A stretch of DNA of 64,000 nt from Arthrobacter sp. Hiyo8 (GTDB taxonomy: Bacteria > Actinomycetota > Actinomycetes > Actinomycetales > Micrococcaceae), in contig AP014719.1 in the NCBI GenBank assembly GCA_001549895.1, positions 1,736,001 through 1,800,000 on the forward strand, in the 5' to 3' direction. Each line of letters starts with the position of its first letter. Positions within the stretch are counted from its first letter, which is position 1. The notes under the pieces were generated by a model. The model saw only the letters and a program-made list of their open reading frames with translations. It did not search any database and was not told the DNA's origin. A program made the translations under genes and the position numbers. This document shows positions 9,679 through 19,717 of the stretch, one piece after another.

Positions 9679-9717
9679 TCGACATCCTGCCGAGAATTTG
9701 CATATCGAAGTTTCATC

Positions 9718-9747
9718 ACTTTATTGAAGTCTATGATTGTGTGTCAA
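9718..9747 (-). promoter_or_regulatory. Promoter of the transporter operon with shared operator half-site
   Basis: Minus strand TTGACA (9742-9747), 18 nt, TAAAGT (9718-9723). The stretch GACTTCAATA overlapping the -10 is identical to that in the promoter ahead of MBL pair 2. Confidence 0.6.
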
Positions 9748-9756
9748 TGGTCACTG

Positions 9757-9785
9757 TTGACAGGACCATCAAGCGTCTTCATTAT
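9757..9785 (+). promoter_or_regulatory. Candidate rightward promoter of the aminotransferase operon
   Basis: TTGACA (9757-9762) and CATTAT (9780-9785) with 17-nt spacing. The -10 is weak (3 of 6 matches). It is divergent from, and within 15 nt of, the transporter promoter, so both arms could be controlled from one site. Confidence 0.45.
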
Positions 9786-9878
9786 GGTGACAACACCAAC
9801 AGTAAGATGAAGACGGATGTCAACCTTGGTGTGAAGCCGAGCCCTGATCTGTTTTCCGAAGACGATTTGGAGACAACA

Positions 9879-10856
9879 ATGACCAATCTGAGTAAATCGG
9901 CAACTGTGACCGACACCAATGAGCCCGCATTCGAGCCCAGCGTTCGCTACCTGCTCCGTGACGGTGAACTGGTGGAATACGCGGATGCCAAGCTCCATGT
10001 CCTGAGCACCACGTTGAAGTACGGCGTCGGCGTCTTCGAAGGGTTCCGCGCCTACTGGAGCGATGAGGACCAGCAGCTCTACGCCTTCCGGGTGGCCGAT
10101 CACATGCGCCGCTTGATTGACTCGATGCGGGTGGTGGAAATCGACGGACCGCGCGACATCGGCGGCTTGAGTGAACAATTGCTCGGCCTGGTGCGGGCGA
10201 ACGAGCTACGCGGGAACCTCCACATGCGCGCACAAGTATTCGTCGACTCGAGCGACGGCAAGCCGGAGGACACCGGCCCTGTCTCCGTATTCATGGCGGC
10301 CATCCCCATGGGCAACTATTTCGGTGCCAGCGGACTGGACGTGCAGATCAGCAGTTGGGCCCGCTTGTCCGACCGCTCCATGCCGCCCCGCGTCAAATCG
10401 ATCGCCAACTACCAAAACGGACGCCTTGCCATGCTGGAGGCCCGGCGCAACGGTTACGACGCAGCCCTTCTGCTGACCGAGGACGGTCACGTTGCCGAAG
10501 GTGCCGGCTACAACGTGTTCATGGTCCGCCAGGGCCGGTTGTGCACTCCCCCGGCAACGGACAGCATCCTGGAGGGGATCACCCGGGACAGCGTCCTGCA
10601 TCTGGCACGCAACGTCCTCGGCGTCGAGGTCGACATCCGCCCGATCGACCGCACGGAACTCTACTCGGCCGACGAAATCTTCGTGTGCGGCAGCGCCGCC
10701 GAAATCAACCACGTTTCTTCCGTGGACCGCACGCCCATCGGCGACGGTACTGCGGGTGAACTCACCCGCCAGCTGCAGCACGCGTACCGGCAGGCCGTCG
10801 TCGGAAGGGTCGCCGCCGATCAACAGTGGGCACAGCCCGTCTACCCCACCGCATAG
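9879..10856 (+). CDS. Class IV PLP-dependent aminotransferase (branched-chain aminotransferase-like)
   Basis: 325 residues, intact. Family features: YGVGVFEGFRAY (near 55), RVKSIANYQNGRLAMLEARRNGYDAALLLTEDGHVAEGAGYNVFMV with the PLP-binding Lys in VKSIANY, and DEIFVCGSAAEINHV near the C-terminus. Such enzymes transfer amino groups between branched-chain or D-amino acids and 2-oxo acids. I start at the ATG 8 nt after GGAG; an in-frame ATG 46 codons upstream lies in sequence without family similarity and over the promoter. First gene of the rightward arm; it may process an amino acid released by the ring-opening enzymes downstream. A biosynthetic IlvE role cannot be excluded. Confidence 0.85.
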   Translation: MTNLSKSATVTDTNEPAFEPSVRYLLRDGELVEYADAKLHVLSTTLKYGVGVFEGFRAYWSDEDQQLYAFRVADHMRRLIDSMRVVEIDGPRDIGGLSEQLLGLVRANELRGNLHMRAQVFVDSSDGKPEDTGPVSVFMAAIPMGNYFGASGLDVQISSWARLSDRSMPPRVKSIANYQNGRLAMLEARRNGYDAALLLTEDGHVAEGAGYNVFMVRQGRLCTPPATDSILEGITRDSVLHLARNVLGVEVDIRPIDRTELYSADEIFVCGSAAEINHVSSVDRTPIGDGTAGELTRQLQHAYRQAVVGRVAADQQWAQPVYPTA

Positions 10857-10889
10857 CTTCACCCCGCCGACTCAAACGAAAGGGGCAGC

Positions 10890-11793
10890 ATGCTGAACAT
10901 GCTCCACGCAAGCCATGAATCGGCGTCGGGATCCTTTGACCGCGACGCCACCCCCGTGATCGAAGTATGCCAGGGCGAGCAGTTCTCCCTCGGCGCCGGA
11001 GCCTACTGACAGGCGGCCTGTTCGAAAGCACCGGGGAGTACGAGAAGTTGTCGATCCCCGTGACCGGGCCGGTGGCAGTGCGCGGCGCCAATCCCGGGAC
11101 ACACTCCGTATTGACGTCCACGAGATCCGGATAGCGGACCGGGGCGCCATGGTGACACTTCCCGGGCGCGGCGGTTTCACCGGCGGACTGGGGCGGTCCG
11201 GCCGGGTGGTAGAGATTGCGGACGGGAGCGTCCGGTTCGACGACGACATCCGGATTCCCATCCGACCCATGATCGGGAAAATCGGTGTGGCACCGGCCGA
11301 TGGGAATCCCAACTCCAGCACCGTCGGAATGCACGGCGGCAATATGGACTGCAAGGACGTCACCGCCGGTTCCGCCGTGATCCTGCCCGTGCAGAGCGCG
11401 AACGCCTTGCTCTATGCCGGCGACCTTCATGCGGTACAGGGCGACGGGGAGTGCTCCCTTACCGCCGTCGAGGTCGAGGGCAGCGTTGTCCTCTCCTGCC
11501 ACGTCTTGCCCGGGGTCACCGTCAAACGGCCGGTGGTCTTGTCCGGGGGTTCCGTCATCACAATCGGCGACGGCGAGACGCTCGACGACGCCGCGCGGCT
11601 GGCGCTCGACGACATGCTCGAACTCCTGCAGGCGGACCGGAAATGGACCCGCGAGAAGACAGCGATGCTGATGAGCGCGGCCGCAGACGTTTCCGTGTCC
11701 CAGCTCGTCAACGCCCGTGCCTCGGTCAAAGTCTCCCTCGCCGCCCGCTTCTTCACCTCCGCACCGTTTTCCCTTGAACCTCACAAACACTGA
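10890..11793 (+). CDS. Acetamidase/formamidase family protein, two frame breaks
   Basis: About 301 residues after repair (breaks near 10,998 and 11,098; the second is GGGACAC for GGGGACAC). The FmdA/AmdA signature is clear in the intact second half: IGKIGVAPADG, STVGMHGGNMDCKD, ILPVQSANALLYAGDLHAVQGDGE. These enzymes hydrolyse short amides to acid and ammonia. A GGGG ribosome-binding site lies before the ATG, 33 nt after the aminotransferase, so the two are likely one transcript. Confidence 0.8.
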
Positions 11794-11826
11794 ACCGTCA
11801 CCAACACTGAAAGGCGCGACCCCCTG

Positions 11827-13248
11827 ATGCTTGATCTCGTTCTCACCAACGGCTTGGTCGTTACCCCGTCCGGCGCCAAAACCCTGGACATCGGCATCGC
11901 GGGAGGCAAGATTGTGTCCCTCCGCGAGACCGGCCTCGGACCCACGGAGGAAGCGACACGTACGGTCGATCTCCGCGGCCAACTGGTTGTCCCGGCGGCG
12001 TAGACCCGCATGTCCACACCAATTCCGTCCTCCCGACGGCGGCCGAAAGCGGAATCAAGTGTTTTGGCCCCGACCGGGTGAGCGAGGGCGCCATCTATGG
12101 CGGCACCACCACCCTGGTGGACTTCGCGCATTGGCAACCCGGCGATGAGCTCTCGGAGTCCTTTGCCCGCAAATCGGCCGAATGGGCCGGGTCAAGCTAC
12201 ACCGACTACGCCTTGCACGGCACGTTCAAGGAGCCGGAGATTCCATTCGAGGTACTCGAACAGATCCCCGACGCCGTCGCGGCCGGCCATGGCAGCTACA
12301 AGGTCTGGATGACCAACACCACCCGACGCGCCCCAAGCAGAAGACAGACCTCGGCAACATGTGGGGCTCATGCAACAAACAGCCCAGGCCGGGGCAATGC
12401 TCGCGGTGCACGCCGAGGACGACGACATTGTCATGTACGCCTACAAGCAATTGCAGCGCGAAGGCAGGATCGGGCTGGAGAACATGCACCACGCCCACAA
12501 CAACCTCTCGGAAAAGTTGTCCTTCCAGCGGGTCATCACCCTCGCGGAGCACGTTGGTGCGCCCATCTACCTCATGCACGTCAGCGCCCGCGAAGGCGTG
12601 GACGCCATCCGCGAGGCACGCGGGCGCGGCCAAGCGGTGTACGGCGAGATCCTCCCGCACTACGCGTACTTCACGGCGGAAGACTACAAACAGAAGAACG
12701 GCGCAATTTATCACACCTACCCTTCCTTGAAGTCGGAAACGGACCGCGACTCCATGTGGGAATCGTTGCTCGAAGGCTCACTCAGCACCCTGGCGACCGA
12801 CGGCGTGTGCACCGACCTTGAGGTGAAGACCCGCGGCAAGACCATTCTTGACGCGACGGGCGGTCATGCCGGCGTCGAAATGCGCATGGCCGTCGCGTAC
12901 ACCGAAGGGGTGGCCAAACGCGGTCTTGACCTGACCCGCTTTGTTGACATCACCTCGGCCAACGCGGCGAAGATCCTCGGCCTGTACCCGCAGAAGGGCG
13001 TGATCGCGGTGGGCAGCGACGCCGATCTGGCGGTCCTGGACACCACAGTGAAGAAGGCCATCCACGCCGAGGACCTGCACGAAGCCGACTACACCCCGTG
13101 GGACGGCTACGAGGTAGCGGCGTGGCCGAGCATGACGGTCCTGCGCGGGCAGGTCATGGTTGAAAACCGGGAATTGAAGGCCGAAGCCGGTGGCTCGCTG
13201 CTCAAGCAGCATGTCTCGAGCGACGTCCGGAACCGGCCAGCCTGCTGA
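11827..13248 (+). CDS. Hydantoinase/dihydropyrimidinase-family cyclic amidohydrolase, three frame breaks
   Basis: About 474 residues after repair of breaks near 11,997, 12,331 and 12,366. Metal and catalytic sites of the family are present: VVPGGVDPHVHT (HxH), the carboxylated-Lys region SYKVWMTNT, LAVHAEDDD, IYLMHVSAREG and the Asp in STLATDGVCTD. The last replaces the common SDHxPF, so it is not a textbook dihydropyrimidinase. It should open a five- or six-membered cyclic amide/ureide. Downstream hydrolysis could be by the isochorismatase-fold amidase on the other arm. It ends the rightward arm, followed by a strong hairpin. Confidence 0.82.
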
Positions 13249-13282
13249 CAAGCAGCCCCGACGGCGGCGGCTCACCTGGGCG

Positions 13283-13311
13283 CCCGACGGCGGCGGACCG
13301 CCGCCGTCGGG
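13283..13311 (+). terminator. Hairpin terminator after hydantoinase gene
   Basis: CCCGACGGCGGCGG and CCGCCGCCGTCGGG are perfect 14-nt complements around a single A (the innermost pairs must open). No T tract, as is common for actinobacterial terminators. It would separate the catabolic arm from the reductase gene. Confidence 0.7.
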
Positions 13312-13328
13312 AACTCCGCGCTGAGAGA

Positions 13329-14428
<1,100 letters not shown>

Positions 14429-14581
14429 GCGTACGCATGGTGCCACGCTTCCGGATGCTGTGAGCCGGACAAAAATGTCACAGTCCAGGCACAGCATAGG
14501 TATACAGGGGCCAAAGCGTGGGGTTCGAGGATGGGATACAGCTTCGAACCCCTCGGAGTTGAACCTCTAAGGAGCAACATC

Positions 14582-15196
14582 GTGAACAAAGTCCGGAAAA
14601 TCGCCGTAGGCGCCGCCTTGATTGGCGCCGTCGCAGGCGGCGGAGCCCTCACCGCCATGGCCCTGCCCGCTAACGCCGCAACTACTGACACCTCGACCGC
14701 CAGCCCATCCGCCCCCGCCACGAACGGCGGCAACCATGGGAACGAAACCGACCTCACCGGTGACACCGCAACAAAGGTGAAGGCCGCTGTACTCGCCGCC
14801 AACTCCGGCGCCACGGTGGAGAACATGACCACCGAAGACGACGGCAGCGCCGCCTACGAAGCCCACATCACCAAGTCGGACGGCACCCACGCCACCGTCA
14901 AGCTCGATGCGAGCTTCAAGGTCACCGCAACCGAAACCGGCGGCCCGGGCGGCGGGAAGGGCGGCCACGGCAACCACGGAAGCGAAACCGACCTCACGGG
15001 TGACACCGCAGCCAAAGTGAAGGCCGCCGTACTGGCCGCCAACTCCGGCGCCACGGTGGAGAACATGACCACCGAAGACGACGGCAGCGCCGCCTACGAA
15101 GCGCACATCACCAAGTCAGACGGCACCCACGCCACCGTCAAGCTCGATGCGAGCTTCAAGGTCACCGCAACCGAAACCGGCGGCCCCGGTCACTAA
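14582..15196 (+). CDS. Secreted protein of two near-identical repeats (PepSY-like)
   Basis: 204 residues. GTG start after AAGGAG; signal peptide (KVRKIAVGAALIGAVAGG, cleavage near LPANA). The mature part is two copies of a repeat of about 80 residues beginning ETDLTGDTA and ending KVTATETGGPG, joined by a Gly/His-rich linker (GGGKGGHGNHG). The repeats are almost identical also at DNA level (about 14,743-14,950 and 14,983-15,190), indicating recent duplication or gene conversion. The unit resembles PepSY-type domains often found in actinobacterial secreted proteins, which may bind cations or restrain proteases; this is inference. Confidence 0.75.
   Translation: MNKVRKIAVGAALIGAVAGGGALTAMALPANAATTDTSTASPSAPATNGGNHGNETDLTGDTATKVKAAVLAANSGATVENMTTEDDGSAAYEAHITKSDGTHATVKLDASFKVTATETGGPGGGKGGHGNHGSETDLTGDTAAKVKAAVLAANSGATVENMTTEDDGSAAYEAHITKSDGTHATVKLDASFKVTATETGGPGH
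14743..15190 (+). repeat. 240-bp tandem DNA repeat inside the secreted-protein gene
   Basis: Two copies of a unit of about 208 bp differ at only a handful of mostly third-codon positions, with period 240 bp including the linker. Confidence 0.9.
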
Positions 15197-15210
15197 CCCC
15201 CAAGGCAACC

Positions 15211-15259
15211 AAGCGCTGTGGGCGGATACGGCACCCAGCCGTATCCGCCCACGGCGCTT
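15211..15259 (+). terminator. Long hairpin terminator
   Basis: AAGCGCTGTGGGCGGATACGGC pairs with GCCGTATCCGCCCACGGCGCTT except for one T/G position, giving a stem of about 20 bp with a 5-nt loop directly after the secreted-protein stop codon. Confidence 0.8.
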
Positions 15260-15266
15260 AAACGGT

Positions 15267-15288
15267 GTACTGACAGGACCTCCCACAC
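15267..15288. promoter_or_regulatory. Candidate autoregulatory site of MmyB-type regulator
   Basis: GTACTGACAGG, then TCCC after three bases: the left half of the palindrome upstream of the aldo/keto reductase, placed about 30 nt before the regulator start codon. Confidence 0.45.
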
Positions 15289-15315
15289 TTCCCGTGCCGG
15301 AAGTAGCCTGAATCC

Positions 15316-16199
15316 ATGGACAGTCGAAACGATGTGAGTGAGTTCCTGCGCTCGCGCCGCGCCAAAGTGACACCCGAGCAAGTGAATCTCATTGTGGGTG
15401 CCAACCGCCGGGTGCCTGGGTTACGGCGGGAAGAAGTCGCAACCTTGGCTTCAGTCAGCGTGGACTACTACGCGCGGCTGGAACGCGGCAACCTCACAGG
15501 TGTCTCGGACGAAGTGCTCGAATCGATTGCCCACGCCCTCAAGCTCGACGACGCCGAAACCGCCCACTTGTTCGATCTTGCCCGGGCCGCGCAGCCCGGC
15601 CGGCCCGCCGCCGTCGGGCAGTCGCACCCGCGCAGCAGATCCGCCCGAGCCTCCAGCGGTTCATGGACGCGATCACGGGAGCCCCGACGTGGGTGCGGAA
15701 CGAGCGTATGGATCTCATCACTGCGAATCCACTCGGACGAGCCCTTTTCTCGCCTCTTTTCGCCGATCCCGTCCGGCCCGTGAACAACGCCAGGTTCGTG
15801 TTCCTCAACCCCGAGTCACGCAACTTCTACATCGATTGGGAGCAAGGCGCGAACGACATTGTGGCCACCCTGCGCAGTTACGCCGGACGGCAGCCACACA
15901 ACAAGGGCCTGAGTGATCTGGTCGGCGAGCTCGCTACCCGGAGCGAGGAATTCCGCACACGCTGGGCCGCCCACAACGTCCGCTTCCACCGGACCGGCAT
16001 CAAGCGCATGCATCACCCGGTGGTCGGGGATCTCGAACTCAGCTACGAGGCAATGGAACTGCCGGCCAACCCCGGGTGGACGATGTTCGCCTATACGGCG
16101 GAACCAGGGTCGGCGAGCGACGAACGCCTGAAACTGCTCGCGAGCTGGGCGGCCACCACCGCAAGCGAACTGGCGGCGCCGGCGTCGATCTCGGACTGA
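15316..16199 (+). CDS. XRE-family regulator with MmyB-like ligand domain, one frame break
   Basis: About 294 residues after one repair near 15,622 (GGG to GGGG). Residues 10-75 are the HTH (RRAKVTPEQ..., RVPGLRREEVATLASVSVDYYARLERGN), the rest the MmyB-type ligand-binding domain (MDLITANPLGRALFSPLF...NFYIDWEQGANDIVATLRSYAG...MHHPVVGDLELSYEAMELP). Members usually repress a nearby reductase or dehydrogenase gene, which fits the aldo/keto reductase and the shared half-site. Confidence 0.88.
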
Positions 16200-16653
16200 G
16201 CCCGGTGTGGGTAGGACCGCCAATCCTAGGAAAAGCAGGGAGCGGCCTAGCTGCTGACATCGTCTTCCGGAGCGCTTAGCGTCTTTAACAGGACCTTGAA
16301 CGACGGCGGTTCCGCCTTGAGTATTCGGGTTTTTCCAGCCGCTAACTGATTACAGTCCAGGGCTCCACGTTTTAGATGAGAAGAAGATGGCTATGGATTT
16401 TTCGTTGATGATGGCCTGCGCGGTCATTGGCCTCGTGAACAATGACAGCCGCAGTGCCTTGCCGGGGGCACCGGTTGTTCCGGCACGCCCGGCAAGGCGC
16501 TCGCGGCTGGCTCGGCTCCGGGGTTGGCTCGCAACCGCACTCCACCGGGTGGCGTGGGGAATCGAGCCTAAAGTGCCAGCGTTCGTGGAGCCTTGCCGGT
16601 GAGGTGTACGGAAGGATCCGAGCTGTAGAAGACGACGAATTGCATTGTTTGCC
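16200..16653. other. Intergenic, no supported gene
   Basis: About 450 nt between two converging genes. A 71-codon open frame from 16,387 has a purine-rich leader (GAAGAAG) but no recognizable protein features; I do not call it. Confidence 0.5.
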
Positions 16654-17133
16654 TTAGCTGTCGAGTTCGGCGCTGTCGGATTCAGTGCTGTCGAGTTCGG
16701 CCAGGGTCTGGCCGAGCCGCGGAAGCACATGGTTTCGCCAGCCACCGCTCATGATGCGGTGCGATGCCACGTGCGTCGGCTCGTCGGGATTGAACCCGTC
16801 ATGGACAAGCGACAGACGGGTGCCCGTGTCTTCCGCGGCGATCGACCACGTCACGGTGCTGTTGAGGCTGTTTCCGGAGTTCGCGTCCCGCCACGAAATA
16901 CGCAGTAGCTTCTCCGCTTTCACGTCAAGGACTTCGCTGGCCACCAAGCCGCTGAAGCCAACTGCCGGAACGGGAATCCCGCGCATCTGGAACTGATGCC
17001 CGACGATCGCTTGGAAGTCGTTTTCCATCAACCAGCGGGCGATCAGCCTGGGTTCCGTCAGCGCACGCCAAACCTTGGCGGGCGAATGCGGCAGGAATTC
17101 TTCGACCTCGATGGTCGTCAGTTGTGCGCTCAT
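16654..17133 (-). CDS. SRPBCC (AHSA1-type) domain protein
   Basis: 159 residues, intact. START/Bet v1-like fold of the Aha1 type: EEFLPHSPAKVWRALTEPRLIARWLME at the N-terminus, GHQFQMRG, LLRISWRDANSGNSLNSTVTWSIAAEDTGTRLSLVHDGF. These bind small hydrophobic ligands; the exact role is unknown. The tail (ELDSTESDSAELDS) is low complexity. Divergent from the PadR regulator gene, with an operator-like site between them. Confidence 0.82.
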   Translation of the reverse strand: MSAQLTTIEVEEFLPHSPAKVWRALTEPRLIARWLMENDFQAIVGHQFQMRGIPVPAVGFSGLVASEVLDVKAEKLLRISWRDANSGNSLNSTVTWSIAAEDTGTRLSLVHDGFNPDEPTHVASHRIMSGGWRNHVLPRLGQTLAELDSTESDSAELDS

Positions 17134-17249
17134 CTGTTGTCCTCAATCTCGTTAGCGACCATCCTAAGTTCCGAGTGGGCAATCGGCAGAGCGATCGGGT
17201 ATCCCCGGCCTGCGTCGCAGACCAAGTTCGAACAAAATCCAGCTCTTGT

Positions 17250-17277
17250 TTAACGACAGTCAGCGATATATCGTTAA
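17250..17277. promoter_or_regulatory. Operator candidate between SRPBCC and PadR genes
   Basis: TTAACGA (17250-17256) and TCGTTAA (17271-17277) form an inverted repeat, and the perfect palindrome CGATATATCG (17264-17273) overlaps its right arm. AT-rich palindromes of this kind are typical PadR binding sites, so autoregulation and control of the SRPBCC gene are likely. Confidence 0.6.
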
Positions 17278-17340
17278 GTATCGCAGAACAACCTGCGAGC
17301 CTGAGGGCAACCCACAAAACACTGAAAGGACGATGCCGTT

Positions 17341-17964
17341 ATGAAAGGCATTCACGACAATAAACACACAGATTGCGGTCCGGATATGGAACGTTTCGGA
17401 CGCGGCCGCAGCCGTCGCGGTCCCCACGGACACGGCGGATTCGGGCCGGGCCGCGGATTTGGGCCGGGCCGCGGTTTCGGACCAGGCTTCGGACCAGGAT
17501 TTGGTCCCGGCTTTGGTCCCGGGGGCCCGCGTCGGGCCAACAAGGGCGACGTTCGTTTCGCGATCCTCTCCCTGCTGGCTGAAGCGCCATCCAATGGATA
17601 CGGGCTCATCAAGACAATCGCCGAGAAGACGTCGGGATCGTGGCGCCCAAGCCCGGGTTCCGTCTATCCGACCCTGCAGCAGCTCGTTGACGAGGAACTC
17701 ATTGCGCCCGTCGGCGAAGGCCGGCGCACCGAGTTCACACTCACCGATGCCGGGAAGGCATATGTAGCGGAGCATGCTGAGGAGCTGGAAAATGCGTGGA
17801 ACATCGATCCGGAGGGATCAGGACCCGCGTTCCACCAGAGCGTGGCAAAGCTCATGGGAGTCATCCATCAATTCCGCTTCGCCGCAACGGACGAACAGCG
17901 TACGGCGGCTATGGAAAAGATCGACGAAGCCCGGCGAGCGCTGTACCACATCCTCGCTGACTAG
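17341..17964 (+). CDS. PadR-family transcriptional regulator with Gly/Phe/Pro/Arg-rich N-terminus
   Basis: 207 residues, intact. Residues 20-65 are a low-complexity run of GFGPGRG and GFGPGFGP units; then the PadR winged helix (DVRFAILSLLAEAPSNGYGLIKTI, SPGSVYPTLQQLVDEELI, GRRTEFTLTDAGKAYV) and a helical C-terminal dimerization segment. The HTH lies unusually far from the N-terminus because of the repeat. Preceded by AAAGGA. Confidence 0.9.
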   Translation: MKGIHDNKHTDCGPDMERFGRGRSRRGPHGHGGFGPGRGFGPGRGFGPGFGPGFGPGFGPGGPRRANKGDVRFAILSLLAEAPSNGYGLIKTIAEKTSGSWRPSPGSVYPTLQQLVDEELIAPVGEGRRTEFTLTDAGKAYVAEHAEELENAWNIDPEGSGPAFHQSVAKLMGVIHQFRFAATDEQRTAAMEKIDEARRALYHILAD

Positions 17965-17973
17965 TACCGCCCC

Positions 17974-18018
17974 TTCCGAAGCCGCGACGTGGAAGTAATC
18001 CCGCTCGCGGCTTCGGAA
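17974..18018 (+). terminator. Hairpin terminator after padR-like gene
   Basis: TTCCGAAGCCGCGA and TCGCGGCTTCGGAA are perfect 14-bp complements separated by 17 nt. Confidence 0.7.
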
Positions 18019-18115
18019 TGTACACTCCTCCGGTTCGGTTTCTGGGTCTATGCTTGGTTTCCCGGTTGCGCGGGTTCGCCCAGGCGCCCGAACTGCTACT
18101 GAGAGCGATGGGTCC

Positions 18116-19338
18116 ATGAGCGGTTGCGAAGCAGTCCTTGCAGGCCTTGAAGGAGAACTCGCCTGGATCCGGGACACATATATGGACCTGCACAGACACC
18201 CCGAGCTGAGCCTCGAGGAGCATGGGACCTCCAGGGTCGTCGAGGGGAAACTCGCGGCGTTCGGCTATGCCGTAGCGCGCATCGGGGGCACCGGCGTCGT
18301 CGGCATCCTCGCCAATGGGGACGGCCCAACGGTGCTTGCCCGCGCGGACATGGACGCGTTACCGGTCACCGAGGCGACGGGGCTGTCTTATGCGTCGGCC
18401 GTGGACGGTGTCATGCACGCATGCGGGCACGACCTGCACGTGGCTGCGCTGCTCGGCGCGGCCAAACTCATGGCCGACGGCCGGACAGCCTGGTCCGGGA
18501 CGTATATCGCGCTATTCCAGCCCGGCGAGGAGATCGGGGCCGGGTCCCAAGCAATGCTCGACGACGGACTCGTCGCCAAAGTGCCGCGGCCGGACGTCGC
18601 CTTCGCGCAACATGTGATGCCGATCCCGGCAGGGACGGTAGCGACCACGCCAGGCCCCGTCCTCTCCGCCGCGGACTCGCTCAAGATCACCGTGTATGGG
18701 AAGGGCGCGCACGGCTCAATGCCGCACATGTCGGTCGACCCGTGGTGCTTGCCTCCTCGATCGTGCTCAGGCTGCAGTCCATCGTCTCGCGGGAGACGAA
18801 ACCGGGCGACTTCGCGGTTGTCACAGTGGGGGCGCTCAACGCCGGGACGACGTCCAACATCATCCCCGACCGCGCCACACTCCTGCTCAACGTCCGCACT
18901 TACGATACCCAGGTCCGCGCGTCCGTCCTCGCGGCCATTGAGCGGATAGTCTTTGGCGAGTGTTCCGCCGCGGGATCACCGCAAGACCCGGATTTCGAGT
19001 ACTACGATCAGTTTCCCCTCACCAGCAACGACGCGGCCGTGACAGAGACGGTCCGGGCCGCATTCGCCGCCCACTTCGGGGAAGACTCAGTGCGTACCGC
19101 ATATAGGCAGACCGCGTCAGAGGACTTCAGCCGCATTCCGGACGCCTTCGGGGTCCCATACACGTTCTGGCTCCTAGGCGGCGCGGACCCCGAAACCTAC
19201 CGGGCCGCCGTCGAACGCGGGACAGTGGCCCGGGACATACCGGCAAACCACTCTCCACTCTTCGCGCCCGTGATCGATCCGGCCCTGTCCATGGGCGTCC
19301 AAACCCACGTGGTCGCAGCGCTGTCCTACCTGGCTTAG
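18116..19338 (+). CDS. M20-family amidohydrolase (IAA-amino acid/N-acyl amino acid type), one frame break
   Basis: About 407 residues after adding one G near 18,743. Metal ligands: HACGHDLHVAALLGAA, LFQPGEEIGAGSQAM, FAQHVMPIPAGT; dimerization loop KGAHGSMPHMSVDPVVLASS; C-terminal NHSPLFAPVIDPALSMGVQ. It hydrolyses N-acyl amino acids or small peptides in the cytoplasm. The start is uncertain: no clear ribosome-binding site at this ATG; an upstream ATG at 18,050 would add 22 residues of low-complexity sequence. Confidence 0.87.
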
Positions 19339-19490
19339 GAGTACCACTGCCACTCGGGCGGTGCCCAGCCCGAGGGAACCTGATGGTTGTCCTTTGTACC
19401 GCATCGTGGACAGCTGTAGCTTGCCGACGGCGGCCGCAATCCGCTGCCATCGGCCGCATAGACCGCCGGAACATATTCATGGAATGTCAA
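19335..19490 (-). CDS. Small hypothetical protein with a CxxC zinc-ribbon-like motif
   Basis: 51 codons from a TTG. Sequence includes EYVPAVYAADGSGLRPP, SYSCPRCG and a C-terminal VPSGWAPPEWQWYS. It resembles a small actinobacterial protein of unknown function with one CxxC knuckle. Start uncertain and no strong ribosome-binding site. It overlaps the stop codon of the converging M20 gene by 4 nt. Confidence 0.45.
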   Translation of the reverse strand: MTFHEYVPAVYAADGSGLRPPSASYSCPRCGTKDNHQVPSGWAPPEWQWYS

Positions 19491-19717
19491 CGGAAACCCC
19501 GGGCCGCACCGCCCGCAAGCCGGCACCCTTGGCAGCGCTGCGGGTATACAGGGACGATGGGTGGCAATTCGATGTCCAGCACGAGCAAGCGTCATGTTTC
19601 TCCCTCACGTCTTCATCGGTCGGGAATCGGCGTCGGCCAGATCCCCGAATTCAAAGTTCATTCCCGAGCGCCCACATCGTGTTGATGAACCCAGTCGGGC
19701 AGCCGGCGGGTAGTGGG

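Noticed and set aside
10762..11982. 406-codon minus-strand frame over the formamidase gene
   Set aside because: Antisense shadow; the plus strand has the FmdA signature.
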